Origin: Saururus chinensis
Lineage: Eukaryota > Streptophyta > Magnoliopsida > Piperales > Saururaceae
DNA: 64,000 nt
Assembly: GCA_035235625.1 (NCBI GenBank)
Contig: CP141140.1
Coordinates: 45,193,351 to 45,257,350 of the forward strand
Direction: 5' to 3'
The notes under the pieces are model-generated. The model was not told the origin of the DNA and searched no databases. It saw nothing but the letters and a program-made list of their open reading frames with translations. Position numbers and translations under genes: made by a program. This document shows positions 1 through 11,538 of the stretch, piece by piece (positions within the stretch are counted from its first letter, which is position 1; each line of letters starts with the position of its first letter).

Positions 1-1380
1 TGTATTTGACAAAAAAAATTATTTCATATTAGTAGTTTTATTTTATTTTATTTAAATAATTTAGTACTTAAAAAAGAGTATTATAAATTTATTTTTCCTC
101 TCTTAGATATATGTAGGTTTTACTATTTAATAAAAAATATTATTTTTTTAAATATAGCTATTAGTATAAGACAGAGGGAATATTTTATTCTCTTTCTCCT
201 AATTGCCCATTTAACATTTCCTACACTTAATCTTCTATCTTCTTTCCTAGCTCAACCTATCCTTCAACTTTCTCCTTTTCTGGTGTCGGCAACCTCTCTC
301 CTTTCACGGTCTCTGCCAACGCCTACCCCTCATCTTCGATCTCCTTCTTCTATGTATCCATCCACAAGGCATTAGCATGTCTTTCTACCAAAGTTGTCTA
401 ACGTAGGACAATTAGCGAAGGCACACTTGGACCATTTGCCTATGTTCAAAATGCATGCAACTATAGACTTAGCTGTCACATGACAAAATTTAAGTTAAGT
501 GTAGTTTACGCCGTACCAAAGTCATGTAGATTCGATACCATACACGCAAATGTTCTAAATACTATGCAACATAGCGTATGGTATCATGTTTCTTCGTAAT
601 GTAACGTAGTGCTTGTTACCATACAAATATGGTAGTGATGTACTACAAAGAGTACTCTACGGTATACCACATACAAAGTGCCCTCTTTATTTATGCACTA
701 GTCTTTGCCATATAAGCCTCCCCTAACTCCCTAAAATCTCTATACGACGGTTTTTGATGCTACGCTCACGTTGATGCGCATGGGCTATACAAAATTTTCC
801 CAAGCCTTTATTGTCACTAAATCTAAACTCAAACAAAACAAGAAAGATATCAATATCTTATTGACACCCAGCTGGCATCCGAAGTTGTGCATCATGAGTT
901 GTTTCAATTGTCTTCTTTCCAACTAAAACAATACACCAACCAGAACACTTCTGATTTTATGAGCTTGGAAATGGAAGTCTCTGGTGCAATAAAATTATTG
1001 CAGATCAGATTAAATAGAGCAAGCCACTTTGGATGGAGAGTGACAGTAACAAGGCAAAACATTTGGCCAAAATAAGCCAACCAGAACGAATGCAATGGAA
1101 AGCCCACAGAGAGGTTAATGGGATTTAATAGCAATTTCCAAAAACTAGTTTCAAAGAAAGTGGAACTTATATGTGTAGACCACTAACAACACATGCAAAC
1201 AGTGCAGCTCAACTGGATAGAAGTTATTAATCCTCCTTTTTACAGCCCAGTTCAACTGGATGGAGATTATTGCTCCGCCAATTTAATGGATATCTAAACT
1301 GGTTACAATGCTGTGAGTAGACCACTAATAACTCTACTGCTGAGTTACTGGAAAAATCTATGGTAAGCACCTTGCAGTTA
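1..1380. other. AT-rich flank, no gene recognised
   Basis: No convincing coding region is seen on either strand. The short open frames here have no recognisable domain and overlap on opposite strands. The tract up to about 180 is a very AT-rich fold-back-like sequence whose right edge (AGACAGAGGGAATATTTTA) resembles the end of a Stowaway-type MITE, but its left end lies outside the window. Around 1200-1290 a short phrase (CAACTGGATRGARRTTATT) occurs twice about 55 bp apart. The rest is unassigned intergenic sequence next to the MULE insertion site. Confidence 0.5.
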
Positions 1381-1486
1381 ATATTTTCTCTGTCCTATTA
1401 ATGTAGTTCTTTTTAATATTTTAAAATAAATTAATAATTTATTTTAAAAAATTAAATAGAGCAATTAATGGAGACAAAGAGAATAT
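1381..1486. mobile_element. Stowaway-like MITE (~105 bp)
   Basis: The two ends are inverted copies of each other: the left begins ATATTTTCTCTGTCC and the right ends GAGACAAAGAGAATATAT. Between them is a near-perfect AT fold-back built of TTTAATATTTTAAAATAAAT and its complement. Size, AT richness, TA-rich flanks and the CTCTGTCC-type end fit Stowaway (Tc1/mariner-derived) MITEs. It has no coding capacity. A clean TA target duplication cannot be proven because the flanks are themselves TA-rich. Confidence 0.55.
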
Positions 1487-1902
1487 ATTCATACCAACAC
1501 ACTATACATTCATGACGAGGTTCTTGAAAGTAGAGACTTCGATACGCATGCTATAACTTGTTAATGCAACTTTTGCTAAGGTTGGAAAAGTACAAAAGAT
1601 ATTGACATATCTGTTCCCTTTCCGTGCTCTTAGTTTTAAATCTAAACAAAGGACATTGCATGCTCTTCTGTATACAATCATAATTCATAAGGGTTTCCTA
1701 AGAAACTTTTCAAATGATTTTTTTAAAGAATCAGATACACTGTTCAAATGAATTTGCAGGCACAATTGCGTGTAAATTATTATTGCACTACACTTTATAT
1801 AGGTGAATGGTTAGTCTGAGAAAATACTATTTCCTTTTGCTTAATTTTGAATATTTTCTCTGACAGAATCAAATTCAAGGACAATTTATTATGAAGTTTT
1901 TT
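1487..1902. other. Flank between MITE and MULE
   Basis: AT-rich sequence without a recognisable gene or repeat. The last nine bases (AAGTTTTTT, 1894-1902) match AACTTTTTT at 31950-31958 in eight of nine positions and are read as the target duplication of the MULE that starts at 1903. Confidence 0.5.
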
Positions 1903-2027
1903 TAGAAATAGACCTCACAATTGGACGAAATACAAATTTAGGCAAGGTAAATTAATTTTGCACAATTAGACTTACGCACGTTTGACTTTCCTACACGCGC
2001 GCTTGAATTGTCAATAATACCCTTAGG
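1903..2027 (+). repeat. MULE left terminal inverted repeat
   Basis: Begins TAGAAATAGACCTCACAATT and ends at the CCCTTAGG around 2020-2027. Its reverse complement aligns along its whole length with 31826-31949, with roughly 17 differences and one small indel. Most differences are C/T or G/A transitions, as expected from decay of methylated cytosines. The outermost ~24 bases are identical in the two copies. Confidence 0.88.
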
Positions 2028-2840
2028 AAATATAAAAAGAGATGAAGCCCAAAGCCCTTATGGTAGACAAAAAGACATGAGGGCGGCTTCCTCTCCGAGA
2101 GTTGCTGTCCTCCTCTCCTCCTCCATCATCTTCTCCTAGATATGGGAGTTGCCGTCCTCTCCTCCTCCCCAGTCTCCTCCATCGTCTTCTTTTAAATATC
2201 TTCCGCCCTCAGCTCCTCCTCATTTCCACATGCTCTTCATCTAGTCGAAGAAGGTCCCTTGTCTGCTTAGGTAGTGCACTGGTATGATCGAACCCAATTC
2301 ATCTATTGTGGCAGGGTGACCGGAAAATGGTTGCAAAGTGAAGACGCATGGTGGGTTTGAGGTATGTATTTTTTGAAATATTGCATTGTTAGAGTCTACA
2401 CATAGGTTATAGAGATATTTCTTGATATTGAGTATATGTAATATGTAGTTTGTGATTGTGCAATGTTTAATTAAAAGCAGGACACTTTGTGTTTGCTTTG
2501 ATTTTTACTAACATAGGGGTGCAGATTTGGGGTCTAGTGACTTGGTTGTGTAATGCTAGTTCGATGACATTTGATGATTTATGGTTATATAGTTTGTGAT
2601 GAAAAATATATGAGAGAAAAAAGGGATTCAATATCTATTTTCTTTGTGTCTGGTTTTTTGCTACAATTTTCCATCAAATGGGCGGTCAGATTGTATCAAT
2701 TGGGTTTGTAATGTATGGTTGTATTTTGATAATATATGATGAATTATGTTCTTCCGGGGTTATATAATAAACAAATTTATGGTAAAAGTAATGGATTATG
2801 TATTTTGCTTGCATGTTTAGTTTAACTAATGATTTGATAT
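2028..2840. other. MULE subterminal spacer, CT-rich then AT-rich
   Basis: No gene supported. At 2095-2210 a CT-rich phrase (GAGTTGCYGTCCTC ... CATCRTCTTCT) occurs twice in tandem at about 55-60 bp spacing. The small Ser/Pro-rich frame over it looks like low-complexity coding noise. The remainder is AT-rich. This lies just inside the left TIR, where MULEs often have a leader or promoter region, but I see no definite TATA box. Confidence 0.45.
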
Positions 2841-3789
2841 GATATCTAGCAAGGAGGAGACAATTGGACTAAGTTTTACATGGGTAGAACATAGTTAACT
2901 GATACATCCTAACTATTGATTGGTAGATGGTAGGAGGGTATTATTTGGTGAAGTACATTGCGTGGTCATTAGATTTGAGCAAGATGGGTTGAAAAGGTAG
3001 GTTTTCATGATGTGATCAGATATCTAGCAAGGAGGGGACCATATGACCTATTTTTTATCGGTAAAACAAAGTAAACTGAGATACAACCTAGCTATTGACT
3101 GGTAGATGGTAGGATACTTAACTTTAGCCTAACATATTTTTAGGTAATTAGATTTAAGGAAGATAGGTTTAGAAGGTAGGTTTAAATGGTGTGATCTAAT
3201 ATCTAGCGAGGAAGAGACCACATGACCTATAATATATGTTAAAACAAAGTTAACTGATCAAATAAACTGTTGACTAGTAGATGGTAGGAGGCTTTTATTT
3301 TTTGAAGTACATTGTGTGATCATTAGATTTGCGCAAGATGGGTTTGCAAGGTAGGTTTGAATGACGTGATCTAATATCTAGCGAGGAGTATACCATATGT
3401 AACGACCCATTTTCCGGTTACGCTTAACCCGGGTGGGTTAAGGGTAATTTGGTAATTTTGTGATTAAGTGTCGGGGGTTTCAAGGGATGAAACCCCTGTA
3501 GTTGGGTAGAGCTCAGAGTAACAAGCGTGACGAATCGAAGAACGCACGAAACGAAGGTCGGGAGCGAAAGCTACGACCTCAGGAAGCTTGCCGCATGGGC
3601 GGGGCCCACTCGAAAAGAGCGGGATAACTTACCCATGTGTGGTCTTGTATCGAAGGGCTCGTCAATACGAGTCCATCGGTATGTAGAACGAACGATTCTG
3701 GCTACAGGGTAGGAAGATATCGCGCGTTGAAGTTTAGATAATTTTGGATTAAAATAATATAGAAAAATGTTATTTTAATCAAATAAGGA

Positions 3790-3960
3790 CAAAATAGCTG
3801 GCGTCAGCCGTGCCACCCGACGCGCGGCGCGGGGCTGGGCCCCGCGCGATGCGGGGCGCGTCCGTGGGACACGAGCGCAGCGCGCGGCCAGCGCGTCATG
3901 CGCAGTGCAGGCGCGCGACGCGTGGCGCTCACATCCCGGGGGCATCTCGTACGCCCTCGG
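3790..3960. other. CpG-rich block in LTR S1
   Basis: A sharply GC- and CpG-rich stretch (repeated GCGCG, GGGGC and ACGCG words) directly upstream of the TATA box at 3970, in an otherwise AT-rich window. The matching position of the sister LTR (about 55010-55140) keeps only scattered GCGTCA/ACGCG words, and the third copy (about 61930-62050) is almost CpG-free. It looks like an LTR promoter region at different stages of CpG decay. Confidence 0.6.
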
Positions 3961-3969
3961 CTCTTCCCC

Positions 3970-3977
3970 TATAAATA
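3970..3977 (+). promoter_or_regulatory. TATA box of LTR S1
   Basis: TATAAATA preceded by CCCC, as in many plant LTR promoters. The sister LTR has the same box at 55155-55162. Confidence 0.6.
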
Positions 3978-4129
3978 CGGATCCCGTTTCTATTTTCGGG
4001 AGGAGTTTTTGGACTCGTTTGGAGTCCGTTTTCTTCCGTTCTTGAGGCGTTCCTAGCTAATTCGAGGGTGATCTATGCAATGACATGGTTCATTTCTCGA
4101 GTTAGCACTCCTATAAGGGAGGAATGACC

Positions 4130-4450
4130 CGGGGCAAGAGGAGGCTCTGTCCGCCGCCCTCCTGCCCCGAGAGTGAGAGAGTGATGGTCCGGAGAGAGAG
4201 GAGGCTCCGTCCTCCGTCACCGGGCCAAATCAAGAGAAGTGGCCCGATGTAGGGGAGGCTATGTTCCCCACCGAAGGGCCACGATGTGTGAGGAACACCC
4301 CGAGTAGGGGAGGTTCTGTCCACCGCCCACAGGCGCAGAAAATGATGTCTCCGGGAAAGGGGAGAGTGGGTCGTGTTGTCTTTCGGTGCAAGGCGATGAA
4401 TGTATGGAGGCTAGGGGAGGCTCTGTCCGCTGTCTCCGGATCTGAAGGGG
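4130..4450 (+). repeat. Degenerate GGAGGCTCTGTCC sub-repeats in LTR S1
   Basis: The phrase GGAGGCTCTGTCC or close variants occurs near 4138, 4200, 4253, 4307 and 4415, each followed by a CCGCC/CCACC-type tail. Spacing is irregular (50-110 bp). The small open frames over it on both strands follow from the GC-rich repeats and are not taken as genes. Confidence 0.55.
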
Positions 4451-4562
4451 AGGACGCCTAGAAACGTGCATCTTGAATACCGCTACCTCGTGTGACATCA
4501 GGGGAGTAAGGGTTTCTTACCTCCTATTTTAATTATAGAATGCATGTGCTAGTTATGTAGTG

Positions 4563-5090
4563 TGCCGTCTCGCTCTGGGTTAGAGAGAGACGGGCTGTGT
4601 GTGTGTTATATTATGATATGTGTTGTTTATATGGCATGTTGTGTGCCGTCTCGCTCTGGGTGAGAGAGAGACGGGTTGTGTGTGTGTGTTTATATATTGT
4701 CTCGCTCTGGGTTAGAGAGAGACGTGTTGTGTGTGTTGGGTCTCGGATCAGTGATAGAGCGAGACCTGTGATTGTGTTCTGTCTTACTCTGTGATAGAGC
4801 AAGACGTGTGATGTGTGTGGTCTCGGCTAAGTGATATAGCGAGACGTGTGGTGTATGTGGTCTCGGCTCAGTGATGGAGCGAGACGGGTGATGTGTGGTC
4901 TTGCTCTAGGATAGAGTGAGGAATGTTGTGATGGTCTTGCTCTGGGGTAGAGTGAGGCATGTTGTGGTGGTTGTGTGGTGCTCGTCTCTATGATAGAGCG
5001 AGATGTGTGTTGCCGATATTTTATCGGGTTTTCGTATTGGTTGTGTGGTGCTTGTTTCTATGATAGAGCGAGACATGTGTTGCCGGTACT
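4563..5090. repeat. Array of about 11 hairpin units in LTR S1
   Basis: About eleven units at 35-75 bp spacing, each carrying an internal inverted repeat of the type GTCTCGCTCT ... AGAGCGAGAC with a 4-6-base loop, followed by a GTGTTGTGTG-type spacer. Units are visible near 4566, 4646, 4697, 4739, 4781, 4820, 4859, 4898, 4937, 4982 and 5050. Arms vary but often change in a way that keeps pairing. The array lies downstream of the TATA box, so it would be transcribed into a chain of small RNA hairpins. Not a CRISPR: the units diverge and the setting is an LTR. Confidence 0.7.
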
Positions 5091-5994
5091 CCGATTAAAT
5101 ATTCGGAGATATGTATTTTATACGTATGTGTTTTTGGTGTGCCGGTTGTATGTAGTAGCCAATAGGCAGAACTACGTCCGGATATGATCGTATCGGAGTA
5201 ACATCGTGGATGTTAGCCGATATGTACGTAGGCAACCAACGGCAATGCAACGTTGGCCCGGTCCGAATTAGTTATATAATTAGGCCAGTTCTTGCCTACG
5301 TGCAACGGAGCGCTAAAGTTCTGTAGCACGTAGAGGAACGTGAAGACTCTCGCACTCAGAGTGTGCTGCTCTTGGTTCTGGGTCTGGTTTTTTTCGTTTT
5401 CCGGACCCTCGGCCTGGGTCAATTTTCGGGTCGGGGCGTCACACCATATGACGTAGTAGAAGGAAGAAAATGAAGTTAACTGATAAATCCTAACTGTTGA
5501 CTCGTAGATGGTAGGAGGCTTACATTTTTTGAAGTACATTGGTTGGTCATTAGATTTGCGCAAGTTATGTTTACATATGGGTGGATAAATAAGTGTTAGT
5601 AAAAATGTCAACTTTATCTTGTGTGTTTGGTGCTTAGTTTGTATGCTTGTAATATATTTTAATAGATGGAAAGTCAGTAAATGAATATATATGTTTTGTT
5701 GTTAGGGTAAGTAAGAAGAATATATGTAATGAGTTTTACTCATGAGTATGATGTGATCTGATATGTAGCGAGGAGGAGACCATATAACCTAGTTAATATA
5801 GTTAAAACAAAGTTAACTAATACATCCTAACTGTTGATTGGAAGATGGTAGGAGGCTTATATTTTTTGAAGTACATTGGATGGTCATTAGATTTGCACAA
5901 TTTAGGTTTACAAGGTTGGTTTCAATGATGTGATCTGATATTTAGTGAGGACGATACTATATGACCTAGTTTATATGGTTAGATGAAAGTTAAC

Positions 5995-6335
5995 TGTTGT
6001 ACACGTGCACTTTATTTATTACTTGTCTTTATTTGAGTACATTAGACTATTATTTATTTCAGTACCTTAGGCTAGTTTCCCTTAAATCAGCTGTAGAGCG
6101 GCATTATTATTGTAATATGAACTGGTTTAGGCGCGCTAGTGGGCCATGAGATAGCTGGGCTCACTAGCGGCACGAGTCCCACTGCTGGAGGGCACGACTC
6201 CCCATAAAGGGTTGTCTTCCTCCTTGGTTCGGTATGAAGAATATCAGTTAGTTCCTTTGTTATTTTATTCCTTCTCCTTTCTCTCTTTCCTGTGTAGAAC
6301 ATCCTATACCGATTGTGCCTTCTTCGGGCACATCA
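5995..6335 (+). repeat. 5' LTR of the Reina-like element
   Basis: Starts TGTTGTACACGTGCAC and ends GGGCACATCA. Directly followed by the PBS. It pairs with 11200-11538 at about 95% identity; nearly all differences are transitions. Confidence 0.88.
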
Positions 6336-6365
6336 TTGGTATCGGAGCTCTATCAATCCCTGGCC

Positions 6366-9300
6366 ATGGCAAGAGGGAAACAGGTGGCTGTCGCCCCTGA
6401 AACTCAGCCTGTGAAGGAAACTGAGGTTTCAGCGGACACCCCTATAACTGCTACCATGGTCGCTCCAGTTGCCACAGAGGATTCCACATTGGCGCAACTC
6501 GTCGCGATGGTGAAGGTATTGTACACAAAGGTTGACCAATTACAAGCCAACTAGGCAGCGCCTTCAGTGACCAACAACGTAAGAACCCAGGAAGTCGTCC
6601 TGGAAGTTGGGGATTCTTCTTAGGGACTGAACGGACACACCCCTGTTCCTCCAGCCACGGCGGATAGGGAGACACGCCAGTCCCATGTTCCTCTGCCCGT
6701 TGGACAAGCAGAACTGCCTGTGGAAGGTGGACGCCAGGCCTGGGTTTCACAAGGCCCGCCAGGTGTTTGGGCAAATGGCCCTATGATGCCATCGTTTACT
6801 ACTAGTCTACCGGCAATGCCAGACAAGGAGGTACGTTAGCCTTACACCCCCCTGTACGCTGGACAGGCCGCCCTACCTGCCGAAGGGGGACGTTCGGCCT
6901 TTCCACCACGGGGTGCGCTAGGTGTTCGGCCGAATGCCCCAATGGTGCATCCTCCTTGGAACTTGCTTCTGGAGATGGACGATGATTGGGATGACCTTCA
7001 TGGCCCTCGCGGTGGTCCTCGGGGAGGAGCGGAACCCCATTTGTCCCGCCTCCAGTTCCCACGCTATAATGGGGACGACGACCTAGTTGAATGGTTGTAC
7101 AAGGCGGAGAAGTTTTTTGCCTACCAGGGAACACATTTAAAGGCTGAACGACTGTGCATAGCGGCCTTCCACCTAGACGGAGATGCTTCGGTATGATTCC
7201 AGAGCTTTGAGAAGGAGGTGCGCTACCCCACTTGGGCCACCTTCTCCAATGAATTATGCATTCAGTTTGGCCCCAATGAGTTCCAAGACTTCAACGAGAT
7301 GCTCTCCTCTCTGCGATAGACATCCACCGTCCGAGCCTATTATACGGAGTTCATGAAGGTGTCCAACCGACTACCTGACTGGCCGGTGGTAGCCTTGGTG
7401 GGCACGTTTAAGAGAGGGCTCAAACCAGAGATTTCTGAGGAGATGCATCACTTCCCTTGTTCTAGCATGTGGGATGTGGTGCGTCACGTACGTATCGAAG
7501 AAGAGAAACTGGCTCGCCAGCGGCGTGGGGGTCGGCTTAGCACTTTTCCATGGCCTACTGTGCTTGCTGCCCCGAACACCGCCCCTGCCAACAGTTCAGC
7601 TGCTGGCCGCTCTGGCCAACAAATCCCTCCGGCTGGCCTGATTGTCTGCCGTCTTACCCCGGCCCAGATGGAGGAATGTCGTGCAAAGGGGCTTTATTTT
7701 TGCTATGATGAGAAGTTCGTTCCGGGGCACTGCTGTTCCGTCAAGGGCAGTCTATTGGTGGAAGAGGTCGATGAAGAGAGGGAGGTGGCAGACGGGTCTG
7801 ACTCAGCGAACTATGATGACACGCTGCCAAAGATTTCCGATCATGCCTTCTCTGGGGCCTTCACTCCGTGCACAATGTGAGTACAGGGTTATCTCAAGCA
7901 GCAGTAGGTGACCATTCTGATTGACAATGGGTCTACTCACAATTTCATCAACGACAAAGTCGCCTAGCGACTCGGCTGCTTCGTATTGGACTCGACGCCC
8001 TTTGATGTATTGATCGGTGATGGCAAGCACCTCCAGAGCTCCGGCATCTATACCCAGGTAGCGCTCTCCATTCAAGGCCATACATTTGTGACAGACCTTT
8101 TTCTGCTCCCTACGAAAGGGGCGGATGTGGTGCTAGGGGTACAGTGGCTCCAAGAACTCGGGGACGTGCTATGGAACTTTAAGGACCTAGTGATGGACTT
8201 TGCGCTAAATGGGCAGCGGGTGCGTCTCCACAGCTCTCAGCCAGGAACTCTCCTCTCTGCTTAGTCAACGGGGTCCTTATTCTAGTTTGCATTACAGGGG
8301 CTACTTCTTCAGCAGCGGGCTTCAGTGGACGTCCTACAAGAGGCGTTGCCGCAAGATCTCCTTAACTTGTTGGTGGAGTATAGTGCAGTGTTCGCTGAAC
8401 CGCATGGCCTTCCTCCGGTGCGCTCGCATGATCACTCCATTCCTATTCTGCCAGGTGCCTCTCCTGCCAATGTTCGTCCTTACCGCTACCCGTACATTCA
8501 GAAAGCTGAAATCGAACGTCTTGTGGCTGACATGCTTCATTCTGGTGTCATTTGCCCGAGCACAAGCCCCTTCTCTTCTCCAATGCTGCTGGTTCGTAAG
8601 AAGGATGGTACGTGGTGCTTCTGTGTTGATTACTGGGCTTTGAATGCGATCACAGTGAAGGACAAATATACTATACCGGTGGTGGAGGAGCTTCTCGATG
8701 AGTTGTCCGGTGCTACTGTATTAAGTAAACTTGACCTTCGCTCAGGTTATCATCAAATTCGGATGCAGCCCACCGATGTGCACAAGACCGCCTTCCGCAC
8801 TCATGACGGCCACTTTGAGTTCCTGGTTATGTTGTTCGGACTAACGAACGCCCCGTCCACATTTCAGAGCCTTATGATTGACCTCTTCCGGCCCTTCCTC
8901 CGCCGCTTCACTTTGGTGTTCTTCGATGATATCCTTGTCTATAGCAAGTCATGGGGCAAACACTTGGAGCATCTAAGGTCGGTCTTTGCTATCCTGACAG
9001 CTAATTCATTGTTTCTTAAACGTTTGAAGTGTTCATTTGGCAGCCCATAGTTGGAATACTTGGGTCATATTCTCTCTCATGACGGCGTTGCTACGGACCC
9101 CTCTAAGGTGACCGCCATGCTGTCCTGGCCATCCCCTACTTTCACCCGGGCGCTGTGAGGCTTCCTCGGCCTCACCGGCTATTATCGGTGCTTTATTCAC
9201 CGCCATGGCGAGATTGTTCGCACTCTTACTCAGCTGTTACAGAAGGGAGCCTTCCATTGGTCTGACATTGCCCAGGCAACCTTTGAGGAATTGAAGCAAG

Positions 9301-11169
9301 CTATGGCGACCGCCCTTGTTTTGATCCTTCCTGATTTCAGCCGACCATTCGTGGTCGAGACAGATGCTTCGGATGCCGGCCTGGGGGCGGTCCTACTTCA
9401 GGAGGAGTGCCCCATCGCCTATTTCACAAGGCGTTGGTTGGCCGCTCCCTATCCCTCTCTGTCTATGAGAAAGAGATGCTGGCCATCATCCTCGCGATTG
9501 ACAAATGGTGCCTGTATTTGCTTGGCGGGTGGTTTCTCATTTGTATAGGCCACCAACCGTTCAAGTATTTTCTCGAACAGCGGGTATCCACTCTAGCGCA
9601 ACAGCGGTGGGTCAGCAAGCTCTTGGGCTACGACTATGAGGTTGTGTACAAGAAGGGATCTGACAACACCGTGGCCGACGCACTATCTCGCCATTCCACT
9701 CCAGGTTCGTGTTTGGCTATTTCCGGTCCGGTTTGTCCATTCCTTGTTGAATGAAAACAGGTGTATTAGGATGATTCTCCAACAACCACATTGATTGCGG
9801 CCCTTCAGTCTGACCCGTCAGTGCGCCCTTGCTTTGCCTAGAAGGATGGACTTCTCTTCTTTAAGGACCGTCTTTGGGTGCCTAAGGTTACAGATCTGTG
9901 ACAGCGTATCATAGCCCACTTCCATACCTCCCCCTTGGCGGGTCATGAGGGTGCCCTTCGCACCTATAAACAGGTCAGTCAGAGCTTTTTGTGGCAAGGA
10001 ATCTGCCGATCTGTGACTGCTTATGTGGCCGCTTGTGATGTCTGTCAGCGTGCTAAGTCCGCCACCACATCTCCTGTCGGGTTGCTACAGCCATTGCCCA
10101 TTCCGGATAAGGTTTGGGAGGACGTTTCTATGGACTTTGTGGAGGCTTTGCCGTTGGTCCAAGGCAAGTCGATGATCATGGTAGTGGTGGATCGACTGTC
10201 CAAGTACGCCTATTTTTGTGCTCTGGGTCATCCCTTCACCACCAAGTTTGTGGTGGAACTCTACGTTCAAGAGGTGGCCAAATTGCACGGTATGCCTCGC
10301 ATTATTGTCTCTGATCGTGACAGGATTTTTATCTCTCAGTTTTAGCAGGAGTTCTTCACTTTACAGGGCACTTCTTTGCACATGAGTACCGCTTATCACC
10401 CACAGACGAATGGGCAGATTGAGGTCGTCAACAGATGTTTGGAACAATACCTGCACTGTTTTACTATGTCTCAGCCCCGTCGACGGCTTCAGCTTCTTCC
10501 ATGGGCCGAGTGGTCTTATAATACTGCTTATCACACTCGTGCCGGCTTTACTCCTTTTGAGGTGCTACATGGGTGGCCACCCCCTACCGTGCTCTCTTAT
10601 GTTCCCCATCGGTCATCAGTGGCGGAGGTTGACTACATGCTCTAGACTCGGGATGAGGTCTTCGCCAGCTTGAGGAGAACTTGTCTGTGGCTCAGAATAG
10701 AATGAAGTAGATCTATGCTATCCATCACACTGAGTGCGAGTTTCCTATGGGAGACTTGGTTTATGTCTCCATTCTTCCTCAACGCCAGACCTCCTTACTT
10801 CACCCTGAGCACAACAAGCTTGCCCCCCGTTTTCATGGCCCCTATGTTGTCGAAGAGCGCATTAGTTCGGTTGCCTACTGCCTAGCTCTACTATCGAGTT
10901 CATTGGTCCACCCTGTTTTTCATGTCACCCGGCTGTGTCGTTGCATCGGTGACCCATCCTTGGCATCGGATGCTTTACCACCTCCATTGATGGGCCTAGT
11001 GGTCACTTCCGACCCCATTCCAGCAGCACTGCTTGATAAGCGTCGTGTTCGCCGTTCTAGACGTATTATCACAGAAGTGTTAGTCTCCTGGCAAGGACAA
11101 TCACTTGAGGATGCTACCTGGCTGCCTGAGGACGAGTTCTTGTCTCGTTACCCTTCTTGGTCGCCTTAA
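6366..11169 (+). pseudogene. gag-pol region of the Reina-like element (fossil)
   Basis: Recognisable parts in order: gag (about 6366-7880), aspartic protease (about 7905-8260, with a DNGSTHNFI-type motif), reverse transcriptase (about 8325-9170, with FFDDILVYS), RNase H (about 9290-9700, with [13 protein letters not shown]), integrase (about 9935-10640, with HPQTNGQ) and a chromodomain tail (about 11040-11165, with SWQGQSLEDATWLP). The reading frame is interrupted about ten times, so no functional polyprotein is expected. Parts follow the normal chromovirus order. Confidence 0.85.
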
Positions 11170-11199
11170 GGACAAGGCGCGTGCAGAAGCGTGGTGGAG

Positions 11200-11538
11200 T
11201 GTTGTGCACGTGCACTTTATTTATTACTTGTCTTTATTTGAGTACACTAGACTATTATTTATTTCAGTACCTTAGGCTAGTTTCCCTTAAATCAACCATA
11301 GAGCGGCATTATTATTGTAATATGAACTGGTTTAGGCGTGCTAGTGGGCCATGAGATAGCTGGGCCCACTAGCAGCATGAGTCCCACTGCTAGAGGGCAC
11401 AACTCCCCATAAAGGGTCGTCTTCCTCCTTGGTTCGGTATGAAGAATATCAGTTAGTTCCTTTGTTATTTTATTCCTTCTCCTTTCTCTCTCCTGTATAG
11501 AACATCCTGTATTGATTGTGCCTGCTTCGGGTACATCA
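11200..11538 (+). repeat. 3' LTR of the Reina-like element
   Basis: Starts TGTTGTGCACGTGCAC and ends GGGTACATCA. It is preceded by a purine-rich tract (about 11185-11199) in the polypurine-tract position and followed by TTAAT, matching the left flank TTAAC at four of five bases. Confidence 0.88.

Larger units (their letters stand above)
3398..5443 (+). mobile_element. Solo LTR, gypsy-like family S (copy S1)
   Basis: A 2,046-bp LTR starting TGTAACGACCC and ending GGGGCGTCACA, flanked on both sides by CCATA (3393-3397 and 5444-5448), a perfect 5-bp target duplication. No internal retroelement sequence is present, so it is a solo LTR, normally made by LTR-LTR recombination. Related copies in the window are 54705-56694 and fragments at about 33640-34288 and 61600-63104. 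It contains a CpG-rich block (3790-3960), a TATA box (3970) and two sub-repeat arrays. The clade is not certain; the length and terminal motif suggest a Tekay/Del-type chromovirus. Confidence 0.88.
2841..6000 (+). repeat. Left subterminal tandem array (~172-178 bp period)
   Basis: Repeated units begin near 2842, 3018, 3194, 3370, 5755 and 5934 with the phrase GATATCTAGCRAGGAG. Each contains AAGTTAACTGATACATCCTA, TTGACTGGTAGATGGTAGG and AAGTACATTGTGTGRTCATT in the same order. The array is split by a solo LTR at 3398-5443 and by the chromovirus at 5995-11538; its last unit resumes at 11539-11640. Inverted relatives occur near the right end of the MULE (30195-31000), so these are subterminal repeats of the element. 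Such arrays may bind transposase, but no binding data can be read from sequence. Confidence 0.8.
5995..11538 (+). mobile_element. Reina-like chromovirus (Ty3/gypsy), broken
   Basis: A complete-length but decayed LTR retrotransposon of 5,544 bp. The LTRs (341 and 339 bp) differ at about 18 sites (~5%), suggesting insertion roughly two million years ago if a rice-type rate applies. Flanks are TTAAC and TTAAT, a 4/5 target duplication. The PBS (TGGTATCGGAGC from 6337) fits initiator tRNA-Met. Internal order is gag, protease, RT, RNase H, integrase and a C-terminal chromodomain. Short LTRs, small size, the iMet PBS and the chromodomain point to the Reina clade. About ten breaks in the reading frame. 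It sits in the MULE left subterminal array. Confidence 0.88.

Noticed and set aside
887-1134. Opposing small open frames near 0.9-1.1 kb as genes
   Set aside because: They overlap on opposite strands, have no domain, and nothing around them suggests exons.
1140-1340. LTR or target duplication from the repeated CAACTGGAT phrase
   Set aside because: The similarity is short and ends are not TG/CA; it is a small local duplication.
2102-2287. Ser/Pro-rich small protein
   Set aside because: Explained by a CT-rich duplicated tract inside the MULE end.
4111-4802. Several short frames on both strands in LTR S1
   Set aside because: They arise from GC-rich sub-repeats and the hairpin array; no family is recognisable.
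4563-5090. CRISPR-like array
   Set aside because: The units are diverged, the spacers are themselves repetitive, and the array sits inside a plant LTR.
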